DNA of 64,000 bases from Methylobacterium sp. FF17 (lineage in GTDB: Bacteria; Pseudomonadota; Alphaproteobacteria; Rhizobiales; Beijerinckiaceae). Below, piece by piece: positions 41,518 to 49,874 of the stretch (positions are counted from its first letter, which is position 1; each line of letters starts with the position of its first letter). A program made the translations under genes and the position numbers. Location of the stretch: NCBI RefSeq assembly GCF_025813715.1, contig NZ_CP107532.1, positions 4,790,001-4,854,000 on the forward strand, read 5' to 3'. A model generated the notes under the pieces. The model ran no database searches. It was not told the origin of the DNA and was given only the letters and a program-made list of their open reading frames with translations.

Positions 41518-42735
41518 TCAGGCCGATCCGACCCGGTACTCGCGCGGCGGCGCGAGGCCGCTGACCGCGAAGGCGCCGACGATGCGGTCGCGGTAGATCC
41601 GGGGGTTGTGCGAGGCGATGGTGCGGGCGTTGCGCCAGTAGCGGTCGAGGCCCAGGCCCTCCTTCACCGCCGAGGCGCCGAGCGCGTCGAACAGGCCGGT
41701 GGTCGCCTCCAGCACGAGGTTCGTCACCACGGTGACGGCCTGGTTGACCTCGACATCGGCGAGGCTGGCGGAGGCCGTCGTGTCCGCGCCGGCGGCGCGC
41801 GCCTCGAACACCCGCTGCACCGCCTCGGCCGCCTTCAGCACGATGGCGCCCGCCGCGTAGGCGTTGCCCCGGACGCGGCCGACCACCGCCTGGACCTGCG
41901 GATCGTCACGGGTGTGGGCCGCGTTGCCGTGGCTGTAGACGCGTCGGCGCTCGGCCACGAGCCGGGCCACGTCCTCGGCCGCCGCGCGACCGATGCCCGC
42001 GAGCGTGGCGAGGTGCACGAGCTGGAAGAACGCCATGGCGTAGGGAAAGCGCGCCGGATCCGGCTTGATCCAGTCGGGCTCGACCACGACGCCCGTGAAA
42101 TGCGCGGTGCCGCTCGCGGTGAGCGCCTGCCCGAACCCGTCCCAGTCGTCGACGATCTCGACGCCGGGCGCGCGGGTGGAGACCGCCGCCACCACCGGGG
42201 CGCCGTCCTCGTCCTGGGCCGAGAGGTGGATCCAGTCCGCGAAGAGCGAGCCGGTGGTGTAGAATTTCCGGCCGTCCACGACCCGCTCGCCGCCGCGCTG
42301 GCGGATGACGGTGTCGAACTGTCCGACCCGCGCCTCCCCGGTCTCGGAGACGCCGCTGCCGATGGTCTCGCCGGCCGCGATCCGCCCGGTCCAGCGCGCC
42401 CGCCATTCGGGCGAGGTCGAGCAGAGCACGTCCTCGGTGAAGCCGAAATGCGCGCGCAGCGCATTGGTGACGTTGGAATCGGCCTGCGACAGCTCGATCA
42501 GCAGGTTGAACAATTCCGGCAGGTTCGCCCCGTGCCCGCCCGCCTCCTCCGGGAGCCGGAGGGTCGTGAAATGCGCGTCCCGGAGCCAGTCGATCTCGGC
42601 ATGCGGCAGCCGGCGCGCCCCGTCCCGGGCGATCGCCGTGGCGCGGATCTCGGCGAAGACCGGGCGAAAGCGCGTGGCGAGGTCCTCGTAGCGCCCGCTC
42701 GGCCCCGCGCCCCAGCCTGCATCGGTTTGCGACAT
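41518..42735 (-). CDS. DszC/SfnC-like flavin-dependent monooxygenase (acyl-CoA dehydrogenase fold)
   Basis: 405 aa. It has an N-terminal helical domain (DWLRDAHFTTLRLPEEAGGH), the flavin-binding middle domain (GSGVSETGEARV, RVVDGRKFYTTGSLFADWIH) and the C-terminal helical bundle with GLGLDRYWRNARTIASHNP. The FYTTGSxxADW and RxWRNARTxxxHNP patterns mark the DszC/SfnC group, which uses reduced FMN from a separate reductase to oxidise organosulfur compounds, rather than acyl-CoA. Leftward, transcribed with the truncated luciferase-like gene, and divergent from the intact luciferase-like gene across a 302-bp regulatory region. Confidence 0.85.
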   Translation of the reverse strand: MSQTDAGWGAGPSGRYEDLATRFRPVFAEIRATAIARDGARRLPHAEIDWLRDAHFTTLRLPEEAGGHGANLPELFNLLIELSQADSNVTNALRAHFGFTEDVLCSTSPEWRARWTGRIAAGETIGSGVSETGEARVGQFDTVIRQRGGERVVDGRKFYTTGSLFADWIHLSAQDEDGAPVVAAVSTRAPGVEIVDDWDGFGQALTASGTAHFTGVVVEPDWIKPDPARFPYAMAFFQLVHLATLAGIGRAAAEDVARLVAERRRVYSHGNAAHTRDDPQVQAVVGRVRGNAYAAGAIVLKAAEAVQRVFEARAAGADTTASASLADVEVNQAVTVVTNLVLEATTGLFDALGASAVKEGLGLDRYWRNARTIASHNPRIYRDRIVGAFAVSGLAPPREYRVGSA

Positions 42736-43037
42736 GGTCTGTGAGATCCCGTACCTGAACGGCGCCGGTGTGGCGGCAGGCGCTGAGATCCGGGATTATG
42801 ATCGGAAACTCAAGACGTTCCATGGTATTTCTGCGGTGAATGGTCAAATTTAGAAGCCGTTTCCCCGATCTCGACAGCAGAAAAACGATCTTTCTCTATG
42901 ATCGTCGAAGTGAAAAAGAACGTTCTTGTTGACCTGCCGGGGTTGGCGACTACCCTGACCGTCGCCACTGCGCCGTCGCGTGACATCGCGTGACATCGCG
43001 TCCGTCGAGCGTGGCCTCCGCGCAACGGAATCCCTCT
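42736..43037. promoter_or_regulatory. Divergent regulatory region of the sulfone/sulfonate genes
   Basis: 302 AT-rich bases between two divergent genes. A perfect 12-bp palindrome AAGAACGTTCTT (42916-42927) is followed at once by TTGACC (42929-42934) and, 16 nt later, TACCCT (42951-42956), a plausible rightward promoter. A tandem GTGACATCGC pair lies at about 42979-42998. The palindrome may be the operator of a sulfur-responsive regulator. Confidence 0.5.
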
Positions 43038-44450
43038 ATGACGAACCGCCGAGAACTCCGGCCGCGCGAACTCCGGCTGAACGCCTTCCAGATGGCCTCG
43101 CCGGGCCACACCTGGGCCGGCCTGTGGCGGCACCCGCGCGACACGGGCAGCAGCTACAACAGCCTCGACTACTGGGTGGATCTGGCGCGCACCGCCGAGC
43201 GCGGCCTGTTCGACGGGGTCTTCCTCGCCGACGTCCTCGGTCAGTACGACGTCTATGGCGGCAGCGCCGATACCGCCCTGGCCCGGGCCGCGCAGGCGCC
43301 GAGCCTCGACCCGTTCCTGGTGGTGCCCGCCATGGCACAGGCCACCCGCCATCTCGGATTCGGGGTCACCGCCAACCTCACCTACGAGCACCCCTACCCC
43401 TTCGCCCGGCGGATCACGACCCTCGACCACCTCACCGGCGGCCGGGTCGGCTGGAACACCGTCACCGGCTACCTGGAGAGCGGGGCGCGGGGCATGGGCC
43501 AGGACAGGGCCCGCGACCATGACGCGCGCTACGAGGCGGGGGAGGATTTCCTGGCGGCCGCCTACAAGCTCTGGGAGGGAAGCTGGGCGGACGACGCCGT
43601 CCGCCGCGACCGGGCCGGCGGCGTCTTCACGGACCCCGCCAAGGTGCACCGCATCCGCCACGACGGACCCTATTACCGGGTCGACGGCCGCCACCTCGCG
43701 GAGCCCTCGCCCCAGCGCACGCCGGTCCTCTACCAGGCCGGGACGTCGAGCCGGGGCCGGCTGTTCGCCGGGCGCCACGCGGAGGCCGTGTTCCTCAACG
43801 GCCAGACCAAGCCCCTGGCGGCCCAGGCCGTGCGCGCCATCCGCGAGGCCGCCCGTGCCGCCGGGCGCGACCCCCACGACATCCGCATGTTCCTCGGCGC
43901 CACCGTCATCGTGGCGCCGACCCGCGCCGAGGCCCTGTCCCTCCGCGACGAATATGCCCGCTACCTCGACGTCGAGGGCCAGCTCGCCCTGGTTTCCGGC
44001 TGGACCGGCATCGACCTGTCGGTCCTGGGGCCTGACGAGGCCCTGGCCTACGTGAAGACCAACGCCATGCAGTCCCTGGTGGAGACCCTGACGCAAGGCG
44101 GCGAGCGGCCCTTCACCCGGGCCGACTTCGCCGAGTTCGGCCCGCGCGGCGCGCGCGCGCCCTTCATCGTCGGCGCGCCCTCGGAGGTCGCCGACGAACT
44201 CGTCGCCTGGGCCGAGGCCACCGATGCCGACGGATTCAACCTGACCCGCGCGGTGGCCCCCGAGACCCTCGAGGCCTTCGTCGACCTCGTGGTGCCGGAA
44301 CTGCAGGCGCGCGGCGTCTTCAAGACGCGCTACCGGGAGGGGACGCTCCGGGAGAAGCTGTTCCCGGACGCCGGGCCCCGTCTCAAGGCGAGCCATCCCG
44401 GTGCGGGGTTTCGTCCCGAGGCGCCGGGCGCGGTGCGGGTTGCCTCCTGA
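43038..44450 (+). CDS. Luciferase-like FMN-dependent monooxygenase (NtaA/SnaA/DszA family)
   Basis: 470 aa from the ATG at 43038. It is complete at the N-terminus (ELRLNAFQMASPGHTWAGLW, then WRHPRDTGSSYNSLDYWVDL), which the truncated paralogue lacks. FLADVLGQYDVYGG, the TANLTYEHPYPFARRITTLD segment, GRVGWNTVTGYLESGARGMG and DGPYYRVDGRHLAEPSPQRT are family hallmarks. These enzymes oxidise organosulfur or chelate compounds with FMNH2 from a reductase. The neighbouring DszC-like gene suggests a sulfone/sulfonate desulfurisation role. The exact substrate cannot be inferred. Confidence 0.9.
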   Translation: MTNRRELRPRELRLNAFQMASPGHTWAGLWRHPRDTGSSYNSLDYWVDLARTAERGLFDGVFLADVLGQYDVYGGSADTALARAAQAPSLDPFLVVPAMAQATRHLGFGVTANLTYEHPYPFARRITTLDHLTGGRVGWNTVTGYLESGARGMGQDRARDHDARYEAGEDFLAAAYKLWEGSWADDAVRRDRAGGVFTDPAKVHRIRHDGPYYRVDGRHLAEPSPQRTPVLYQAGTSSRGRLFAGRHAEAVFLNGQTKPLAAQAVRAIREAARAAGRDPHDIRMFLGATVIVAPTRAEALSLRDEYARYLDVEGQLALVSGWTGIDLSVLGPDEALAYVKTNAMQSLVETLTQGGERPFTRADFAEFGPRGARAPFIVGAPSEVADELVAWAEATDADGFNLTRAVAPETLEAFVDLVVPELQARGVFKTRYREGTLREKLFPDAGPRLKASHPGAGFRPEAPGAVRVAS

Positions 44451-44716
44451 ACCGGGTCGATGCGGAGGGAGGACAGGTGTTTCGGCACCCGGAACGGGCC
44501 GGAGAAACATCGATCCAAGGTTTGGCTAAAATTCGGAAAAGCGTTTTCTTGCGTGTCGGCGATCAGTGTCTGTAGAAAGGATGAATAATGCGTGATCGTC
44601 CTGCCGTACGGCAAATGATCCGAAGTCGAACACGCTTGAAACCTGGTGCGCGCCGCCCGGTCCCGTGATGGGCCGGGGTGAGGCCGCGCCGGACCCGATA
44701 TCCCGATCCGGAGCCG

Positions 44717-45712
44717 ATGATGACCGACGACACGCCGCGCGGGGCGACCCCGTCGCGCCGGATGATCCTGCGCGCCGGGATCGGCGCCGCCGCGCTCCTG
44801 CCCCTGGGCGCCCCGGCGGTGCGGGCGGCCGAGCGCACCGTTCGCCTGAGCTACCAGCGCTCCTCGACCCTGCTCACCGTCCTGAAGGCGAAGGGCACCC
44901 TCGACGCGCGCCTGAAGCCGCTGGGTTTCGCGCCCTCCTGGCACCTGTTCACCAGCGTGATCGAGCCGATGAACGCTGGGGCGGTCGATCTCCACGCGGA
45001 CGTGGCGGACGCGGTGCCGATCTTCACGCAGGCCGCCAACGCGCCCCTGACCTTCTACGCCCGCGAGGTCGGCGCGCCCTCGGCCGAGGCCATCATCGTC
45101 CCGGCCGAATCGCCGATCCGCACGATCGCCGACCTGAAGGGCCGCACGGTGGGGGTGTCGCGGGGCTCGGGCTGCCACTTCATCCTGGCGGCGGCGCTCA
45201 GGAACGCGGGCCTCGGCATCGCCGACATCAAGCCGGCCTACCTCCAGGCGCCGGAAGGGCTCGCGGCCTTCGGCCAGGGCAGCCTCGATGCCTGGGTGAT
45301 CTGGGATCCGTTCCTCGCCATCGCGCAGGCCAAGCGCCCGGTCCGGGTGCTCGCCGACGCCACCGGCCTGTCGAGCTACCACCGCTACTATCTGGCCAAT
45401 GACAGCTTCGTGGCCGAGAACCCCCACGTGGTCGCGGCCGTCTACGAGGCCCTGAAGGAGGCCGGCCGCTGGGTGAAGGCCGAGCCGGAGGCGGCGGTGG
45501 CCCTGCTCGCCCCGATCTGGGGCGACCTGTCGCCGGAGGTCGTCGCTACCGTGAACCGGCGGCGGACCTACGAGGTCACCCCGGTCGTGCGTGCGGAACT
45601 CGGCGAGCAGCAGGCCATCGCCGACACCTTCCACGAGGCCCGGCTGATCCCGCGCAGGCTCGACGCCACGGGCGTGCGCATCTGGCAGCCCTCCGGCGCG
45701 CGGGCGGGCTGA
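44717..45712 (+). CDS. Sulfonate ABC transporter substrate-binding protein (SsuA-like)
   Basis: 331 aa from the ATG at 44717 (GGAG upstream). The N-terminus has SRRMILRAGIGAAALLPLGA, a Tat-like twin-Arg signal. The mature part reads VRLSYQRSSTLLTVLKAKGT, VDLHADVADAVPIFTQAANA, TIADLKGRTVGVSRGSGCHF and AWVIWDPFLAIAQ, matching the SsuA/aliphatic sulfonate group. It is the second such protein in the cluster, with only moderate similarity to the first, so a different ligand is likely. The next gene starts 1 nt after its stop. Confidence 0.9.
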   Translation: MMTDDTPRGATPSRRMILRAGIGAAALLPLGAPAVRAAERTVRLSYQRSSTLLTVLKAKGTLDARLKPLGFAPSWHLFTSVIEPMNAGAVDLHADVADAVPIFTQAANAPLTFYAREVGAPSAEAIIVPAESPIRTIADLKGRTVGVSRGSGCHFILAAALRNAGLGIADIKPAYLQAPEGLAAFGQGSLDAWVIWDPFLAIAQAKRPVRVLADATGLSSYHRYYLANDSFVAENPHVVAAVYEALKEAGRWVKAEPEAAVALLAPIWGDLSPEVVATVNRRRTYEVTPVVRAELGEQQAIADTFHEARLIPRRLDATGVRIWQPSGARAG

Positions 45713-45713
45713 G

Positions 45714-46757
45714 GTGAGCCCCCCGCCCCGCTTCGGGATCTGGGCCGCCGTCCACGGCGCGCGGGCCGCCCACCACGATCCGGACGAACCGGACGACGCC
45801 ACCTGGGAGCGCAACCGCGCCCTGGTGCTGGAGGCCGAGGCGCTGGGCTTCGACGCGGTGCTCGTCGCCCAGCACACGGCCAACCCCTTCGACGATGCCC
45901 GCGACCAGCTGGAGGCCTGGACGGCCTCGGCCGCCCTGGCGGCCCTCACCCGCCGCATCGAGATCATCGCGGCGATCAAGCCGGGGCTCTACCACCCCGT
46001 CGTGCTCGCCAAGATGGCCCTGCAGATCGAGCACATCGCTCAAGGGCGCTTCGCCCTGAACCTGGTGAATGCCTGGAACCGGGCCGAGTTCGAGCGGGCG
46101 GGCCTCCCGTTCCCGGCCCACGACGCGCGCTACGCCTATGGGGCCGAATGGATCGGGCTCGTCGACCGGCTGATGCGGGGCGAGCGCGTCACCCATGCGG
46201 GCCCGCATTTCCAGGTCTCGGATTACCAATTGCGCCCGGCCGGGACCTTCCGGCCGCGCCCGACGATCTATCTCGGCGGCGAATCGGAGCCGGCCCGTGC
46301 GCTCGCGGCCGAGCGGGCCGATGTCTGGTTCATCAACGGGCAGCCCCTCGCCGACGTCGCGGCCCTGATCGCGGATTTGGCCCGTCGGCCCACCGCCCGG
46401 ACGCCCCTGCGCTACGGCCTCTCCGCCTTCGTGATCGCCCGCGAGACGGACGCGGCGGCAGAGGCGGAGCACGCCCGGCTCCTCGCCCTGGCGCATCGCG
46501 ACGCGGCCCTGCGGGCCGAGACGCGGGCCCGCACCGATGCGGCGAGCGTGATGTTTGCCAAGACCGACGCGGCGGCCAGCCGCCACGTGGGCACCAACGG
46601 CGGCACGGCGGCCGGGCTGGTGGGCAGCTACGCGACCGTCGCGGAGCGCATCCGCGCCTTCCACGGGGCCGGCATCGCGCTGTTCATGCTGCAGTTCCAG
46701 CCCTTCGAGGCGGAGATGCGGCGCTTTGCCGAGCATGTCCTGCCCCGGGTGCGCTGA
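45714..46757 (+). CDS. Luciferase-like monooxygenase (SsuD/SfnG-like)
   Basis: 347 aa with a GTG start 1 nt after the binding-protein stop, so co-transcribed. RFGIWAAVHGARAAHHDPDE, then ALGFDAVLVAQHTANPF, RRIEIIAAIKPGLYHPVVLA, IEHIAQGRFALNLVNAWN and YLGGESEPARALAAERADVW follow the FMN-dependent alkanesulfonate/dimethylsulfone monooxygenase family. It would release sulfite from a sulfonate or sulfone with FMNH2 and O2. A flavin reductase partner is not in the window. Confidence 0.9.
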   Translation: MSPPPRFGIWAAVHGARAAHHDPDEPDDATWERNRALVLEAEALGFDAVLVAQHTANPFDDARDQLEAWTASAALAALTRRIEIIAAIKPGLYHPVVLAKMALQIEHIAQGRFALNLVNAWNRAEFERAGLPFPAHDARYAYGAEWIGLVDRLMRGERVTHAGPHFQVSDYQLRPAGTFRPRPTIYLGGESEPARALAAERADVWFINGQPLADVAALIADLARRPTARTPLRYGLSAFVIARETDAAAEAEHARLLALAHRDAALRAETRARTDAASVMFAKTDAAASRHVGTNGGTAAGLVGSYATVAERIRAFHGAGIALFMLQFQPFEAEMRRFAEHVLPRVR

Positions 46758-46915
46758 GCCCCGGGCCCGCGCCGGCTCCGGTGCCGCCTGCGACAAGCCG
46801 CTTGCCACGAACCGCTCCCTGCCCTCATAAGAGAACAGAGAGAGAACTGACGGGGCGCCGGCCGGCACGGTCGAGGCGCGGCCCGGACGGATCGCGGGGG
46901 CGGCGGGGCACGGTC

Positions 46916-49363
46916 ATGACGGTGAGTGCCACGCCCGGTCCGGTGCCCGGCCGCACGCTGTTCTTCTTCGAGAAGCCCTCGGCGATGCGCCAGCTCCAGC
47001 GCTTCTTCCGCTCGCCCGGCACCGTCTGCGTCGCGGCCGAGGGGCACCTCCTCGCGGCGGAGGAGCCCGGCCGGATCCGGCCCGACTGGAAGCCCTGGCG
47101 CTTCGAGGCCCTGCCCATCGTCCTCGACGCCATCCCGCTCCAGTGCGGCACGAACCGGTCCGGCCAGTCCCATGCGGGCCGGATCGCCGCCATCGCCCAG
47201 GCGTTGCGGGGCGTCGAGCGGGTCATCATCGCCACCGATCCGGGGCGCGAAGGCTCGATGATCGCCTGGGAGGTACTGGAGCATCTCGGCTGGCGCGGGC
47301 GCGTGGATCGCCTGAAGCTCGGGGCGCTGGACGACGTCTCGATCCGGCGCGCCTTCGCGACCCTGGCGCGGGAGCCGGATTCGGGGGAGCGCGACTACGC
47401 GGCCTATCTCGAGGCGCTCTGCCGCCAGTACGAGGATTACCATCTCGGCCTGAACGGCACCCGCGCCATCTCCCTGCGCCTGCGCCCGCCCGCCTTCCGC
47501 GAGCCCTGGCGCTTCGGCGGCGTGCAGTCGCCCACCCTCGCCATCCTGGCCGATCTCGAGGCGCGCATCCGCTCCTTCGTGCCGCAGGACTTCTACAAGG
47601 TGGCGCTGCACGTGGAGACGGGCACCGGCGCCGCCCTGACCCTGTGGCACATGCCCAAGGAGCGGATCTTCGCGCGCGGGACGGCCGAGGCCATCGCGGC
47701 GGCCGCCGCCGCCTGGTCCGGGCCGCTGGCGGTGGAGCAGCGCGACGTGCGCCGCGCGCCGCCGCGCCTGTTCTCGAAGGACACCCTGGCCCGGCGCTGC
47801 GCCAAGCGCTTCGGCTGGGACCCGCAGCACACCGCCCGGCTGGCCCAGGAACTCTACGACCAGGGCTATCTCAGCTATCCGCGCACCGAGTCGGAATCGC
47901 TGCCGGAGGGGCAGGCGGGGGATGCCGGCGCGGTGCTCGCCGCCATCGGTCGCGTGCGCCCCGATCTCGCGGCCCTGATGACGGACGACCCCATCATCCG
48001 GCGCGGCGCGAAGGGTCACTACGTCAAGGATCCGGGCGAGCACCACGCCATCGTGCCCCTGCGCAAGGTGCCGGAGGGGGGCCGGCTGAACGCCGAGCAG
48101 ATCCGGCTGTGGGACCTCGTGGCGAAGGCCTACGTCGCCGCCCACCTGCCCGACGGCATCGATGCCCGCACCAGCGTGGCGGCGGAGGTTTCGGTGGGGG
48201 AGATCCCGGAGGCAGCGGCCGCGCCGGGCCCGAGGCGCTTCTCGGTGACCGGCCGCGTCGTCCGGGTGCCCGGCTGGCGGGCGGTCTACGGCGCCGAGGC
48301 GGAGGCCGAGCCCGACATCGTCCCCGGCAAGGCGCGGCGCGAGGACGAGGCCAGCGTCGCCCGCCTGCCGGCCGTGACCGACGGCGAGGCCGCCCGCGCC
48401 ACCGGCGCCGAGATCGCGCAGGCGGTCACCGAGCCGCCCCGGCGCATCACCCGCGGCGAGTTGCCGGTGGTGATGGGCCGCCTCATCGATCAGGTCGAGG
48501 ATCCGGCGGCCAAGCGCGCCCTGGAGAACCCCGTCAACCCGAACGAGCCGAAGGGGCTCGGCACGGCGGCGACCCGCGACACCATCCTGCCCAAGCTCCT
48601 CAAGAGCCACTACATCAGCCTGGCCGGCGGCAAGGATCCGGCCATCACCGTGACGGAGGTGGGGCTCGCCTTCATCGCGGCGGTGCGGCGGGTGTTCCCG
48701 GCCTATGGCGATCCGGTGGGGCGGGCGATGTTCGAGGCGGATCTCGCCGAGATCGGCCGGGCCACCACCCGGGCGGACGCGCTGGCGCGGGCGGACCGCT
48801 TCCGTGCGCGCACCCGCGCCCGGCTCGACGCCCTGATCGACGCCATCGGGCGGGCGGAGGTCGTCAGCCTCGATCCCGGCCTGATCCCGCCGGGCGCGAA
48901 CCCGGCGGCCCAGGGCGAGGCCCGTCCGCCGACGCCCGCCATGGTGGCCTTCGCGGTGTCGCTGGCCGCCCGCAAGGGCGTGCCCCTGCCCCGCGGCTGC
49001 AAGAGCAGCCTCGCCCGCTGCCGGGCCTTCCTCGACGCCCATGCGGGGCCGCGCCCCGAGGCCCGCGACGGGGTGGGCGCGGAGCGGGCCCCGAGCGCCG
49101 CCATGCTGGCCTATGCGCGCCGCCTGGCCGAGGACCGGGGCCTCGCCTGCCCGCCCGAGGTCGAGGCGCGCTTCGACGCATGTCGCCGCTTCCTCGATGC
49201 CCACGCGCCCAAGGTGTCCGAGTCCGAGGGCTCAGCAGCGGGGGCTTCCGCCGCGCCCGCACGGCCCGCGACGCGCGCCCCGCGCGGCAAGGCCCGGCCG
49301 GTATCCGCGCAACGGTCACGGGCCGGCACGCGGGGCGCCGCCCGGCCGGCGGCGTCGCCCTGA
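46916..49363 (+). CDS. Type IA DNA topoisomerase (topoisomerase III-like)
   Basis: 815 aa from the ATG at 46916; the frame is open far upstream but that is antisense-like. TOPRIM motifs are FFFEKPSAM (Glu19) and ATDPGREGS (Asp108). The catalytic Tyr lies in GYLSYPRTESESLP (about 321). NEPKGLGTAATRDTILPKLL is the conserved domain I/IV-type segment. Instead of zinc fingers, the C-terminus has two copies of a module of about 40 residues (TPAMVAFAVSLAARKGVPLP with ARCRAFLDAH; SAAMLAYARRLAEDRGLACP with DACRRFLDAH) and a basic tail. It relaxes or decatenates DNA. TopB relatives with such tails often belong to integrative conjugative elements, though no conjugation gene is seen here. Confidence 0.93.
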   Translation: MTVSATPGPVPGRTLFFFEKPSAMRQLQRFFRSPGTVCVAAEGHLLAAEEPGRIRPDWKPWRFEALPIVLDAIPLQCGTNRSGQSHAGRIAAIAQALRGVERVIIATDPGREGSMIAWEVLEHLGWRGRVDRLKLGALDDVSIRRAFATLAREPDSGERDYAAYLEALCRQYEDYHLGLNGTRAISLRLRPPAFREPWRFGGVQSPTLAILADLEARIRSFVPQDFYKVALHVETGTGAALTLWHMPKERIFARGTAEAIAAAAAAWSGPLAVEQRDVRRAPPRLFSKDTLARRCAKRFGWDPQHTARLAQELYDQGYLSYPRTESESLPEGQAGDAGAVLAAIGRVRPDLAALMTDDPIIRRGAKGHYVKDPGEHHAIVPLRKVPEGGRLNAEQIRLWDLVAKAYVAAHLPDGIDARTSVAAEVSVGEIPEAAAAPGPRRFSVTGRVVRVPGWRAVYGAEAEAEPDIVPGKARREDEASVARLPAVTDGEAARATGAEIAQAVTEPPRRITRGELPVVMGRLIDQVEDPAAKRALENPVNPNEPKGLGTAATRDTILPKLLKSHYISLAGGKDPAITVTEVGLAFIAAVRRVFPAYGDPVGRAMFEADLAEIGRATTRADALARADRFRARTRARLDALIDAIGRAEVVSLDPGLIPPGANPAAQGEARPPTPAMVAFAVSLAARKGVPLPRGCKSSLARCRAFLDAHAGPRPEARDGVGAERAPSAAMLAYARRLAEDRGLACPPEVEARFDACRRFLDAHAPKVSESEGSAAGASAAPARPATRAPRGKARPVSAQRSRAGTRGAARPAASP

Positions 49364-49391
49364 TCCGATGGAGCCGCGATCCTGGATCAGG
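49359..49391. terminator. Candidate bidirectional terminator hairpin
   Basis: CCTGATCC (49359-49366) is complementary to GGATCAGG (49384-49391). It sits at the end of the topoisomerase gene and overlaps the convergent small membrane gene. No T-run follows, so this is tentative. Confidence 0.3.
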
Positions 49392-49515
49392 TCGCGGCGG
49401 GGCGGCCGCGCAGGAGCCCGCCGAAGCTCTGGAACGGAAGCCAGAGAAGTTTCAGGGACGCCCGGATGGTCAGGACGGCGGCGACGGTGAAGAGCGCCAG
49501 CAGCGTTTTGATCAT
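49387..49515 (-). CDS. Small membrane protein, 42 aa
   Basis: 42 codons from the ATG at 49515, with AAGGA 9 nt upstream. One hydrophobic helix (MIKTLLALFTVAAVLTIRAS) is followed by an amphipathic basic part (LKLLWLPFQSFGGLLRGRP). Too short for ORF lists. Its end overlaps a GGATCAGG inverted repeat that may terminate the convergent topoisomerase transcript. Confidence 0.55.
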   Translation of the reverse strand: MIKTLLALFTVAAVLTIRASLKLLWLPFQSFGGLLRGRPAAT

Positions 49516-49874
49516 GGGTTCGTTTCCTTATCCGGGACCGCCTGGCCTCTGCTTGCGGCAGGACCACCGGCCTCCACCAATGGGCTCGGAGAACAGGGCG
49601 GGATTAAGGACAACCCTGGGCGCGACCGGCCTCGAACGTCCTTCGCCGCGCCGATGTCCGTCCGGCCTCTTACCACGCCGATCCCGCGAGGCTGGGGCCG
49701 GATTGGTTAACAAATCCTTTGATGCGACGGGCGCCCCGCGTCGGCGAGGCCGAGCCTGTCACCGAATGGCGGGCGACCCGGGGGGATAGGCAGGGGCCGC
49801 CTGCCCCCCTATCACCGGGCGACCCCCGCGCCCTCTCGTTCCCATGACCCGTCCTATCCCATGACCCTTGCCCC
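49516..49874. other. Intergenic region before the LysR gene
   Basis: About 360 bases with no supported gene. The right end has three near-repeats of CCCATGACC (49841-49880), the last of which includes the LysR start codon. A GGTTAACAAATCC segment near 49703-49717 is the only AT-rich spot. Nothing else is recognised. Confidence 0.35.

Noticed and set aside
46148..46915. In-frame extension of the topoisomerase by 256 codons
   Set aside because: It overlaps the luciferase-like gene in another frame and is Arg/Ala-rich without domain; the TOPRIM domain begins right after the ATG at 46916.
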